From UBA6059 sp040222235 (lineage in GTDB: Bacteria > Bacteroidota > Bacteroidia > Cytophagales > Cyclobacteriaceae), in the NCBI GenBank assembly GCA_040222235.1, contig JAVKDO010000026.1, positions 6,724-70,723 on the forward strand: DNA of 64,000 bases, read 5' to 3'. Shown one piece after another: positions 27,080-35,383 of this stretch. The position numbers and the translations under genes are program-made. The notes under the pieces are model-generated. The model had not been told where the DNA came from and ran no database searches. It was given only the letters and a program-made list of their open reading frames with translations. The first letter of the stretch is position 1; each line of letters begins with the position of its first letter.

Positions 27080-27807
27080 TATCTGGTTATCTCTATGCTG
27101 TAGCTAAATTTATCTGCCTGATAGTACCCAAGATTGTATTCTATAGGGCGATTTCCGGGATCATAAACAGTTCGCTTTCTCAGAAGTACTGGATCACCTA
27201 TTTCGACTTGCAGTTTTTCGGCGATGAACTCATCGGCTAGCACCGCTTTGATCTCCTCACGCGAAACTGTGGCTACTGTGGAGTGATCTTTTTCCAGGAT
27301 TTCATATAAGTGACGCGTGAAATCTTCCTCTCCAGTGAGACCTACCCTAGGATGAAAGTAAGACACGAAAAACACTGTTGGCCCATCCTCAGTCCCTCTC
27401 AAACGATCAAGTTGTAACACTTGACCAGCAATAGGCAGCTCGAGTGCTGATTGAGTCTCTTCGTCTGTTTCTACCCACGCTGTGCTGATCTCAAAATTGA
27501 TCAGAGTAAGGCCATGCTCCTGCATCTCATCGCTGAAACTGTACCAGTTAGAGAGCTTGGTTGTCATATTATTGGTAGCTACGCGCGTACCGATTCCCTT
27601 CTTCCTTACCAGTAAATTTTCATTGGATAGTTTGTTAGTGGCTTGACGAACGGTGTTTCTGGAGATACCCAGCCATTTGGCCAATTCGATCTCTTTTGGC
27701 AAGAGCTTGCCTTCTTTGTAGTCAGGTTGAGAAATCAGCTCCCTCAACAACTCTTCCACCTGAATGTGTAGCGGAATGGGACTTTCATGGTTAATCTTCA
27801 ACTCCAT
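27079..27807 (-). CDS. GntR family transcriptional regulator with UTRA effector domain
   Basis: 242 residues: winged helix-turn-helix at about 10-75 (PLHIQVEELLRELI, LPKEIELAKWLGISRNTVRQATNKL) and UTRA ligand domain at about 95-240 (VLQLDRLRGTEDGPTVFFVSYFHP, IEYNLGYYQADKFSYSIEI). HutC-type members sense sugar phosphates or similar small molecules and repress local genes. First gene of the mannose-locus run, coupled to the sigma factor. A promoter, a dyad operator and a LacI-type palindrome lie upstream. The effector is unknown; a sugar phosphate is likely. Confidence 0.92.
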   Translation of the reverse strand: MELKINHESPIPLHIQVEELLRELISQPDYKEGKLLPKEIELAKWLGISRNTVRQATNKLSNENLLVRKKGIGTRVATNNMTTKLSNWYSFSDEMQEHGLTLINFEISTAWVETDEETQSALELPIAGQVLQLDRLRGTEDGPTVFFVSYFHPRVGLTGEEDFTRHLYEILEKDHSTVATVSREEIKAVLADEFIAEKLQVEIGDPVLLRKRTVYDPGNRPIEYNLGYYQADKFSYSIEITR

Positions 27808-27813
27808 AACTCA

Positions 27814-27829
27814 CTATGTTCATACATAG
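27814..27829. promoter_or_regulatory. Dyad CTATGTATGAACATAG at the GntR start, possible autoregulatory operator
   Basis: CTATG and CATAG arms flank 6 bases, 7 bases from the GntR start codon, overlapping the candidate -7 box. GT-N4-AC symmetry fits a GntR-family site. Autorepression is an inference. Confidence 0.4.
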
Positions 27830-27856
27830 GTACATGCCAATTTCTTAAAATGCAAA
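27825..27856 (-). promoter_or_regulatory. Bacteroidota-type promoter for the gntR-sigma run
   Basis: On the minus strand TTTG (27853-27856) and TACCTATG (27825-27832) are spaced by 20 bases, matching the TTTG / TAnnTTTG pattern of the Bacteroidota primary sigma factor with one mismatch in the -7 box. It lies 18 bases upstream of the GntR start. Confidence 0.5.
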
Positions 27857-27864
27857 CGTTTTCA
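27851..27864. promoter_or_regulatory. LacI-type palindrome TGCAAACGTTTTCA
   Basis: A 14-base palindrome of form TGnAAACGTTTnCA with a central CG, the classic LacI/CcpA-family operator shape, overlapping the -33 element of the gntR promoter. No lacI gene is visible in the window, so a regulator elsewhere in the genome is implied (inference). I see no second copy of the AAACGTTT core. Confidence 0.4.
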
Positions 27865-27904
27865 ATTCGAATTACTCAATGGGTTAGTTCCTTATGTGAC
27901 TGGT

Positions 27905-29875
27905 CTAGAACTGGTGAGGTGTATCGTTGTAGACCTTGCCTTCTGTGGATAGCGGCCAGCTGTCAGTGCGGAATGTAAGTAACGGCAAGTTCTGACTATT
28001 GTAGATGTCCAAAGTACCTGGATCATCTGCCCAGGCATAACGTACAGCGACGGGATTATCTACATTATCACATTCAACGTGGATCTTATTTCCAATGAGC
28101 TGAGCCTTGGCCCAGTGAAACTGTTGATCTTCCCCGGCAACCTGAAATCCCCGGATGTAACCATATTTATTCACGTTCATGAGCCCTTCTCCTATGTAAT
28201 CAAAAGAGAGCGTCGCTATACCTTGATCGAACTTCGCGGCATTGAACCTTGGCGATTCGCTCAGGAATTGATAGCCATAGACCATGGTTAATGCCTGCCA
28301 GCCAAGCCGCTTACCGACCTCCTCCTTATTCTTTGGATGAATATCCGCTGACTCTCCTATGTCTATTGCGGTAGCTAGGCCAACCTTAGGCAAGTCTGTC
28401 GCGGCTAACTGAGCTTCTCTCAATTCAGCCCAGTTACTTGGACAAGGCTGCATAGGCTCAACACCATAGTTGGCCAATTGCACCATCAAGAAAGGGAGAT
28501 CGCGAGACCACTGTGAGCGCCAGTCCTTGATCAAAGCGGATATCAGCCCTCTATATTCATGGGCCCGAGCGGCATTGGCTTCACCTTGATACCAGATCAC
28601 TCCTTTGATATTCAGTTTTGTTAATGGTGCAATGTTACCATTGTACAGCAAGCCTGGATAGCTGAAAATGCTGCCATTGGCAATATTGGGTTTAGGGAAT
28701 TTATCTGTATCAATAGGTTGACCCTGCTTATATTTCCATTCACCGTTTAAGATAGGATTACCCCAAAAGGCTGAGGTGTGCATGCCTCCCAGGTCGCCTA
28801 TATCAAAAACGCGGACAGTCACCTGATTTCCGGTAGGTAATAATATGTCAGATGGGACATTGTAGTTTCTCCAGTTTCTATTACCAAAAGTCTCACCGAC
28901 CTTTACTCCATTGACCCATGCGATATCGTAATCATCAATTTGATTGAGCTTCAACAGGAAAGTATCTTCAACAAAACCTTCCGGAAGATCAAATTCTTTG
29001 CGGTACCAGACAGCTCCATCATGGTCAAGCCCTTCGTACTCCCAGAAATTGGGATTAGTAATTGTTGACCAATCCGAGTCATCAAGATCCGGATCGTACC
29101 ACTTATCATCCAGCCCTGGCCCAACCAGATAATATTCCATATCCCAGGTTTTTCTGTAATTAGCTAGGTCTGAATCCAGCTCCGAAATGCTCTTACCTAC
29201 AGTCTCGCGATCATCAATTATTGAGCTGAATTGTGGAAATTCTTTTAAGGTTTCATTGCTCATCCATGTCTCTATCGATGTAGCACCCAGACTAGCATTG
29301 ACAAGTCCGATAGGTACATCCAGGCTATCAAACAGCAGCTTTCCAAAATAGTAAGCCACAGCAGAAAAATCAGGAACAGACTCTTTACTGGCCATTTTCC
29401 ATTGTCCACCTTTGATGTCTTTCGCCGGCAGCAGGTCTGCATTCACCTTTACAATAAGCATTCGTATCAGGTCATTATCTACTTCTGGGATCTTACTAAT
29501 ATCCTTACCGAGCATTCTTAGCGTATACTGCATATTGGACTGTCCAGAACAAAGCCAAACTTCGCCGAACATCACGTTTTGAAGCTTTATACTATTCAGC
29601 CCCTTGATCTCCATCTCGTAGGGTCCTCCGGCCGGGAATTCGCCGATCTCTACCGACCAGCTACCCTCCTTATTCACTCTCCCTTTGAACACCTGATCAT
29701 TGATTGTTAGTGTCAGTCGTTCTCCGGGAGTTCCCCAACCCCAGATAGTCACCTGTTCATCCCTCTGAAGAACCATGTTGTCCCCGAATACCTTGGCTAC
29801 TTGTATTTCGGCCATTGCGGTAGCGGATACACAGAGTGAAATCGCCAGCCCTATCAATACCTTCGACATGTTCAT
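27905..29875 (-). CDS. Sialate O-acetylesterase-like SGNH carbohydrate esterase
   Basis: About 656 residues from the start at 29875 (MNMSKVLIGLAISLCVSATAMA, a signal peptide); the frame to 29914 adds 13 residues. SGNH block I is WLCSGQSNMQ with nucleophile Ser113, the oxyanion region is IWYQGEANAARA, and the catalytic Asp/His region is DIGESADIHPKNKEEVG. An inserted galactose-binding-like jelly roll (about 245-380: WYRKEFDLPEGF, AWVNGVKVG) lies inside. It would remove O-acetyl groups from glycans outside the inner membrane; that the substrate is sialate is not implied. It stands 97 bases upstream of the gntR start, same strand, and is divergent from the third propeller gene. Confidence 0.85.
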   Translation of the reverse strand: MNMSKVLIGLAISLCVSATAMAEIQVAKVFGDNMVLQRDEQVTIWGWGTPGERLTLTINDQVFKGRVNKEGSWSVEIGEFPAGGPYEMEIKGLNSIKLQNVMFGEVWLCSGQSNMQYTLRMLGKDISKIPEVDNDLIRMLIVKVNADLLPAKDIKGGQWKMASKESVPDFSAVAYYFGKLLFDSLDVPIGLVNASLGATSIETWMSNETLKEFPQFSSIIDDRETVGKSISELDSDLANYRKTWDMEYYLVGPGLDDKWYDPDLDDSDWSTITNPNFWEYEGLDHDGAVWYRKEFDLPEGFVEDTFLLKLNQIDDYDIAWVNGVKVGETFGNRNWRNYNVPSDILLPTGNQVTVRVFDIGDLGGMHTSAFWGNPILNGEWKYKQGQPIDTDKFPKPNIANGSIFSYPGLLYNGNIAPLTKLNIKGVIWYQGEANAARAHEYRGLISALIKDWRSQWSRDLPFLMVQLANYGVEPMQPCPSNWAELREAQLAATDLPKVGLATAIDIGESADIHPKNKEEVGKRLGWQALTMVYGYQFLSESPRFNAAKFDQGIATLSFDYIGEGLMNVNKYGYIRGFQVAGEDQQFHWAKAQLIGNKIHVECDNVDNPVAVRYAWADDPGTLDIYNSQNLPLLTFRTDSWPLSTEGKVYNDTPHQF

Positions 29876-29918
29876 TTGCAGTCTTCTCATTCTGTGATCA
29901 TCCATAGACCTCATTACT

Positions 29919-29932
29919 TTGTACTAATACAA
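29919..29932. promoter_or_regulatory. Palindrome TTGTACTAATACAA between divergent genes
   Basis: Arms TTGTA/TACAA around 4 bases in the 99-base divergent promoter of the esterase (minus) and propeller lipoprotein C (plus). Near-identical to the site at 26394 (TTGTACTTGATACAA read on the minus strand). GT...AC symmetry suits a GntR-family regulator; likely shared with the mannose locus (inference). Confidence 0.5.
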
Positions 29933-29974
29933 CTGATGCAAGTTCTTGTATTATCAATAAATACCCGTCCCTCT

Positions 29975-31159
29975 ATGACTGTTAGATTATTCATGCTCCT
30001 TTTAGCGCTTATCGGCATTCACAGTTGTGATTATGTGTCTACGAAAACCGAAGTTCAGGCCGTGGAGCAGGATGCATGGACTAACCTGTTTAATAGAAAC
30101 CAAGGTTGGTTTGGTGGCGATGGTATATTCGGAATACCGCTCGATGGAAAGGAGTTTGTCCCTGCTACGAAACAGACACGAACACTTTTCACTTTTGGGG
30201 ATACGATGATCGGTTACCACAATGGTGAGACTTTGGAGGCAGAGAACTTCACCATGATCAACAACTCTGTGGGGATCCTTGAAGGTGCAGCTCCTGATCC
30301 TAAAAATGTAACTTTTAGCTGGGATCAATCAGATCCTGAGCAGTCTCGAGCATTGTTCGTACCCAATACACCTAGTTCAAAGCCAGGAGATTACTATTGG
30401 CTTGGAGATGGGTTTGTCAATACCAAGGCAGATAGTACACTTTACATCTTCGCTTATTTAGTACATGAAAAAGATACTGCTGGGACTGGTGGTTTCGCCT
30501 TTGAGCAAATTGGGGTGTCCCTGCTATCAATTCCGGTAGGTAGCGAGCCTCCCTACACGGATCATGAACAAATAGAGACGCCATTCTTTAGCTTAGAAAC
30601 CGGTACCACCTATGGTAGTGCCATCTATGTGAACACTGATGATGCAGGCGCACCCAATCCTGATGGATATATATACGTTTATGCCGTTTCCGAGCCTGGC
30701 GCGGTGAAAGGGCTAGTAGCCGCCAGAGTCTTACCTAGCGAGTTTACCGACTTTGACAAATGGCGATTTTGGGATGGTGAGGACTGGGACAGAGAAATGA
30801 CCAACGCGGCTTTCATCGCCGAGAATGTATCGAACGAGATGAGCGTATCTCCGCTAGCTGATGGGCGCATTGTACTCACCTACCAATACTTGGGAATGAG
30901 CCCGGCCATTGTGGTCGAGATAGGTGAATCTCTCGTTGGCCCTTTTACTACTAAGAAAACGGTCTATGAAACGCAGGAGACTGATGAGCATAGCGCCTAT
31001 TTTACTTACAACGCCAAAGCTTTCCCTCATCTTTCTTCCGGGGATTCTCTGCTCATAGGTTACAATGTCAACTCATTTGATTTTTGGACAGATATACTGG
31101 TCGATCCCAACTTATACCGTCCGCGATTCTTACAACTACCGTTAACAAACCTTCAATGA
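29975..31159 (+). CDS. Secreted beta-propeller lipoprotein C (DUF5005/DUF4185-like)
   Basis: 394 residues from the start at 29975 (MTVRLFMLLLALIGIHSC, lipid Cys 18); the longer frame from 29876 has no sensible signal and overlaps the divergent gene. Close paralogue of the 5045 product: GWFGGDGIFGIPLDG (D49), FGDTMIG (D76), YYWLGDGF (D145), NPDGYIYVYA, ENVSNEMSVSPL (E288), and C-terminal LLIGYN...LYRPRFLQL. The four acidic positions are kept in all three paralogues. Surface-exposed and possibly a glycosidase (inference). The downstream TPR gene overlaps its stop. Confidence 0.75.
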   Translation: MTVRLFMLLLALIGIHSCDYVSTKTEVQAVEQDAWTNLFNRNQGWFGGDGIFGIPLDGKEFVPATKQTRTLFTFGDTMIGYHNGETLEAENFTMINNSVGILEGAAPDPKNVTFSWDQSDPEQSRALFVPNTPSSKPGDYYWLGDGFVNTKADSTLYIFAYLVHEKDTAGTGGFAFEQIGVSLLSIPVGSEPPYTDHEQIETPFFSLETGTTYGSAIYVNTDDAGAPNPDGYIYVYAVSEPGAVKGLVAARVLPSEFTDFDKWRFWDGEDWDREMTNAAFIAENVSNEMSVSPLADGRIVLTYQYLGMSPAIVVEIGESLVGPFTTKKTVYETQETDEHSAYFTYNAKAFPHLSSGDSLLIGYNVNSFDFWTDILVDPNLYRPRFLQLPLTNLQ

Positions 31160-32172
31160 TAAAATCAACATTCATTGCGCTGATTTCCATTGCGTTTATG
31201 TTCACCTCTTGCGAAACGAAGCAAGAGCGCCAGCTAGATGGCAAGCTGCTGGATGCTATGGGTACCAGGTTTAGGCTTGGTCATGAAAAAGCTTCGGTGG
31301 ATCTCCGATCTCAGCTGGCCGCAGACAGCACTATTCTTCAAAACTGGCTATCCCTCGGGGAAAATGAAATACTTCTCTTCATCTTCGGCTATACGGCAAG
31401 AGACAAGACTATCCCTGTGGCCGAAGCTTGTCTGCAAGAAGCACTTAAGCTAGATGCGGATCATCCTGGCACGTTGAAGCTTTCGGGCATGGTCAATTTC
31501 CTCAAGTGGAATTGGGAGCAGGCGCGTCAAGACTTTAGGGCCTCCATTGATGCAAACCCTACTGACTTGAGTACGCGTCATTGGTATTCGCTATGGTTGG
31601 TCACGATGGATAAGATCGATGAGGCCCTCATCCAGCATGATACTATTGCCAGTATGGATACAAATGAGGATTACCTAGTCGGCCGAGGATCGATCTATTA
31701 TTTCGATAGGGATAACGAGCGGCTTAAAAACTTGATGATCCGTACTGTAGAGAAAGATGTCAGTTCCCCATGGCCATATGACTGGCTAGGCATGGCTTAT
31801 ATCGAACTTGAGGATTATGATAACTCCCTCGATACCTATTTCAAAGCTTTTGAATTGTCAGATGGGTTGGTTGAAGTTGGAGCTGGTTTAGGACATGCAC
31901 TTGGTCTCGCAGGCGAGAAAGCTCTTGCCAAGGAAATGGCTGATTACTATGAGGAAATGGCAAAGAGCCGATACCTACCCCAAATGCAGCGTGCGTTTAT
32001 TCATATAGGCATTGGCGAGCATGAAGAGGCCATTGCATTATTGGAAGAGGCCTACGAGGAAAAGTCATGGTTTTTAATTTTTATGGCTGTGGAACCATGG
32101 TTAGATCCACTGCGAGGTGACCCTCGATTTAAGGCGCTACAAGAGAAGATGAATTATCCGAATGCTGATTAG
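31156..32172 (+). CDS. TPR-repeat lipoprotein
   Basis: 339 residues from the start at 31156 (MIKSTFIALISIAFMFTSC, lipid Cys 19). ATGA overlap with the stop of propeller C shows coupling. TPR-like helical hairpins include AEACLQEALKLDADHPGTLKLSG, WEQARQDFRASIDANPTDLSTRHWYSLWL, DYDNSLDTYFKAFELSDG and the C-terminal LEEAYEEKSWFLIFMAVEPWLDPLRGDPRF, a segment frequent in adenylate-cyclase/Ser-Thr-kinase-linked TPR proteins. Probably a periplasmic or surface scaffold for the propeller protein (inference). Confidence 0.75.
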   Translation: MIKSTFIALISIAFMFTSCETKQERQLDGKLLDAMGTRFRLGHEKASVDLRSQLAADSTILQNWLSLGENEILLFIFGYTARDKTIPVAEACLQEALKLDADHPGTLKLSGMVNFLKWNWEQARQDFRASIDANPTDLSTRHWYSLWLVTMDKIDEALIQHDTIASMDTNEDYLVGRGSIYYFDRDNERLKNLMIRTVEKDVSSPWPYDWLGMAYIELEDYDNSLDTYFKAFELSDGLVEVGAGLGHALGLAGEKALAKEMADYYEEMAKSRYLPQMQRAFIHIGIGEHEEAIALLEEAYEEKSWFLIFMAVEPWLDPLRGDPRFKALQEKMNYPNAD

Positions 32173-32374
32173 GCATTGGTGCTTTGAATAGTCACAAGCC
32201 TTATTTGTCATCAAGTACATGCACATTGCGCCCACTGAAGAGATTCAAAACATGCTGAATTTCTCAGTGGCACTTTTAGAGCGTATGAATTTGGAAGCGA
32301 TTACACAGGATTGAGACAATTCACCTACTCCTCCCATGTAGGTTTGTCAGTCCAGATGAGTATTGATAAAGCTT

Positions 32375-33595
32375 TCAATTGAGCTCCATAAAACCGCTTA
32401 CCAGCATAAATTCACATGCGATCACCTCTTTGCCTGATTTATCGATGAATCCACTACGATATTGGTTGCCATCAGACTTGATGATCGGCAATAGTCCACA
32501 GTTGAATTTCGGAAATACTTCTGCCAAGTAGACTCCTTCCGGTAGCCTTTCTTTATGCGGTGGATACCCGTAGTAGACAAGGTCAATAATCTCAACTCCT
32601 TCCTGATTGATGAAGCCCCATTTATCTCCTTTCCGGACACCAGCAAGTCCTTCATGAGAAGTCTGCACCTCATCATAAGGATATTCCAGCTCGGTGATTT
32701 CAGATATCTCACCCCTTTTATCAATAATGTATTTCCGATCATTCAATGTGACGAGTGCATGATCATTAACAAAAGGTTCAGCATAGTCATAGCGACATGG
32801 GATCGCTAGTTGCCCCAATTCATTTAGGTAGCCATATTTATCCTCTTCGTTGGATACGATGAGCATCCCATCAGAGTAATCGAACAAATCAAATTGATAT
32901 TCTGACTCAACATAAAAAATTGGCGCTGTGAGGATGTTTCCGCCAGCATCCATAAATCCATAATGACGCATACCAATATCTTGGCTGGTGGTGCCATAGA
33001 GTATAATGCTCTTGGATTTTATGACCACCCACGGGTAATCCTCAGGCGTCTGAGTGACAATGTCACCAGACTTATTGATGACATGATTAGTTCTGCCAGA
33101 TCGCACAACTGCCAAACCGTGGGCAAAGCTTTGAACACTATCGTAAACAGGCTCAATCACCCAAGCACCCTTTTTGCCAATGAAGCCCCACTTATCATTA
33201 TGCTTTGCAGCACTTAGTCCTTCCCTAAACCCATAGGCCATTTCATAGCAGAACTCTATTGCGACGCTACCATCAGTGAGTATAAAACCCCATTGTACAT
33301 CTTTTACTACAGCAGCCATTCCTTCTCTGAAATCCAACCCATAGTCATAAGGGTTGGAGTTAATAGCCTCTCCTTCACAATCGATAAAATACACTTGACC
33401 ATTGTATTGATTTACCCAGTGACCACCCTGGAAGTTCACTTCACTTTTCTTTTTAGTCAATCTTAGTAGACCTTCACGCCATTCATGGATAGTAACATAC
33501 TCAGGAGCCACAACGTATTCGCCTATCTTATTAATTAGGCCCCAGTGCTCACCATCCATAGTCACCTTTGCGTACTGATATTTAGTTTCTGACAT
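32375..33595 (-). CDS. WG-repeat protein
   Basis: 406 residues without a signal peptide. About nine WG (KWG/QWG/YG) repeats are visible: HWGLINKIGEYVV, QWGFILTDGSVAI, KWGFIGKKGAWVI, RHYGFMDAGGNIL, KYGYLNELGQLAI, KWGFINQEGVEII, YRSGFIDKSGKEV. Such repeats form extended beta structures; the function is unknown. It is a single gene with its own promoter (33619-33626). Convergent with the TPR gene; 32173-32374 between them holds nothing I recognise. Confidence 0.8.
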   Translation of the reverse strand: MSETKYQYAKVTMDGEHWGLINKIGEYVVAPEYVTIHEWREGLLRLTKKKSEVNFQGGHWVNQYNGQVYFIDCEGEAINSNPYDYGLDFREGMAAVVKDVQWGFILTDGSVAIEFCYEMAYGFREGLSAAKHNDKWGFIGKKGAWVIEPVYDSVQSFAHGLAVVRSGRTNHVINKSGDIVTQTPEDYPWVVIKSKSIILYGTTSQDIGMRHYGFMDAGGNILTAPIFYVESEYQFDLFDYSDGMLIVSNEEDKYGYLNELGQLAIPCRYDYAEPFVNDHALVTLNDRKYIIDKRGEISEITELEYPYDEVQTSHEGLAGVRKGDKWGFINQEGVEIIDLVYYGYPPHKERLPEGVYLAEVFPKFNCGLLPIIKSDGNQYRSGFIDKSGKEVIACEFMLVSGFMELN

Positions 33596-33618
33596 CTAGC
33601 GCTGCTTTATTGGATTGA

Positions 33619-33626
33619 CAAAAGTA
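33619..33626 (-). promoter_or_regulatory. Candidate -7 box TACTTTTG for the WG-repeat gene
   Basis: Exact match to TAnnTTTG on the minus strand, 23 bases upstream of the ATG at 33595. A TTTG lies about 24 bases further upstream, slightly longer than the usual spacing. Confidence 0.4.
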
Positions 33627-33715
33627 GTAGGCTAAGATTAAGCTTAACTTCAAAATTGCTGATATATGAAATATATATCTTTAATAGTTGTTTGATTATC
33701 AATAACTTATCACTG

Positions 33716-34891
33716 ATGTGGGTGTCTATTTGTAGCCGAATGTATTTGTTGCATATACTTTGTTCGCTGTGTGTGGGTTGCCAGCAACAGCCTAAAACTA
33801 CAGATGATCAGCAAAGCAACCCAGTGGAATCATCAGCTGAGAATATTACTACCGCAACTCCTCAGGAGACGGATCTATTCTATCAAGCTATTGATGGATT
33901 CTCTAATCAGTTCGCACAGTATAATCCAAGCAGTGACCAACTCGTAGATACACTCGATGACTATTCTGAGCACTGGTTTCTGATGTCTCTTGAAAAGCAT
34001 CGTCTACGACTTCAACAAGTTGAAGGCTCTTCCTCTGTTGATCAATTGGCGAAGCTTCCTACTCCAGCTGAACTTGACATGATCAAGAGCATCAGGCAAA
34101 GTGCTTTCTATCTTTCTTACCCAGAGCACAGCGATGTGGTTTTCGAGGAGTGGAATTTCGATGATCTGAAGCATGCAGAGAGATGGTTGGTACTGCTAAG
34201 AGATTCGCTTAGCAGAAATGACTATTCCAAACCGCCGAGGTTTCAATGGACCGAAGGTTCACATTTGTATTTGGTATCTACCAAAAGTGCTACGCAATGG
34301 TCTGAATTAGGTGATACTCTGGTCTCCGGACTATCGGGTCATACCAAATCTCAGTTAACTCGCCTTTATGATCCAATCGACCTTAGGCATTTCAAAAAAT
34401 GGCAAGGACCTGCGAATAGCACAGTCATAAAAACACAGCAACATTTATTTCAGGAAAATTTAGGGCCACACTACTCCTATTTTTACTTTGTAAAACAACG
34501 CCTTAGTGGTTATGCAAGAGCACAATCCCGTGAAGAGTTTCCATCCAGAACCGATTTCAACATCACCACCTCCCTACATCATCCCTTCACGGGCCAGGAG
34601 CAATTTGATAGTATCAAGGAGACCTTGGTAGGCATTCAATGTAAGATTGAAGAACCAGCACTGAATAGCCTAGATATCGTTGGTAAGGCCCTACCTGAAT
34701 TAATGGAACGCTTTGGTGAAATACTTTATACTCAAGATGATATTATCATTTTCGGATATTCCAATCGGATTGTGATAACTGAAATGAAGTCAGATATGGT
34801 TCGCGCCTTTAAATATCAACGACTAAAAGAGCCCTTCTCAGCACTGAAGTCCAATGAAGACATTAGAACTGCTATTGTGACTTTCGAATGA
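33716..34891 (+). CDS. Lipoprotein of unknown function, first gene of a four-gene secreted cassette
   Basis: About 391 residues from the start at 33716, which gives an Arg-containing signal ending at LCSLCVGC; starts at 33656 and 33740 are possible. No family recognised. A low-complexity Gln/Thr-rich linker follows the Cys, then a mixed alpha/beta body with EEWNFDDLKHAERWLVLL, WTEGSHLYLVS and, near the end, LYTQDDIIIFGYSNRIVITEM. The following gene overlaps its stop by 4 bases. The four genes 33716-37339 are all plus strand and all exported, which points to one envelope process. Confidence 0.65.
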   Translation: MWVSICSRMYLLHILCSLCVGCQQQPKTTDDQQSNPVESSAENITTATPQETDLFYQAIDGFSNQFAQYNPSSDQLVDTLDDYSEHWFLMSLEKHRLRLQQVEGSSSVDQLAKLPTPAELDMIKSIRQSAFYLSYPEHSDVVFEEWNFDDLKHAERWLVLLRDSLSRNDYSKPPRFQWTEGSHLYLVSTKSATQWSELGDTLVSGLSGHTKSQLTRLYDPIDLRHFKKWQGPANSTVIKTQQHLFQENLGPHYSYFYFVKQRLSGYARAQSREEFPSRTDFNITTSLHHPFTGQEQFDSIKETLVGIQCKIEEPALNSLDIVGKALPELMERFGEILYTQDDIIIFGYSNRIVITEMKSDMVRAFKYQRLKEPFSALKSNEDIRTAIVTFE

Positions 34892-35376
34892 AAGGCTTTC
34901 TCCTCATATTGACGGTAGTAATTGCTGCGCATAGTCATGCGCAACCAAGGAAATTAGCAAAATACCTTTATACTCTTGAAGCGGATAGCACTCTATTATC
35001 AGTGTATCAGGTAGCGACTCGCGAAATGGTAAAAACAGAGAGTGAGGTGTTGGAACGTTTGTTAAGTGTGAGAGGAATTTCCAAAGATGAGGCTGAGAAT
35101 ATACTAAAGAAAGCATCGAGGAAATCGGCATATCGGGATGATCGTGCGCTACTCACACATTATAATATCGTTATTGGCTATTATAAAAATGGAGAGCCGT
35201 TTGGAAGCCTTACGCTTTCGTCCAAAACAGGGAATATCACTATCAGTATCGCAAAAAGTCAGACTCAGGCCTATGGTCGGGTGTCAAAATCATTTGGTAA
35301 ATACCTGGTTAGTGTATTAGATAATTACGGCATGTTGAAATTCATCAATCGCCTGGATTTAGAAGGTTTTAACTGA
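34888..35376 (+). CDS. Small secreted protein of unknown function
   Basis: 162 residues with signal peptide MKGFLLILTVVIAAHSHAQ. Overlaps the previous gene by 4 bases (ATGA). The body is charged and helical in the first half (VLERLLSVRGISKDEAENILKKA) and strand-rich in the second (YNIVIGYYKNGEPFGSLTLSSKTGNITI). No family recognised. It starts the same cassette as the next WG-repeat-like gene, 7 bases downstream. Confidence 0.65.
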   Translation: MKGFLLILTVVIAAHSHAQPRKLAKYLYTLEADSTLLSVYQVATREMVKTESEVLERLLSVRGISKDEAENILKKASRKSAYRDDRALLTHYNIVIGYYKNGEPFGSLTLSSKTGNITISIAKSQTQAYGRVSKSFGKYLVSVLDNYGMLKFINRLDLEGFN

Positions 35377-35383
35377 TCGAGCT

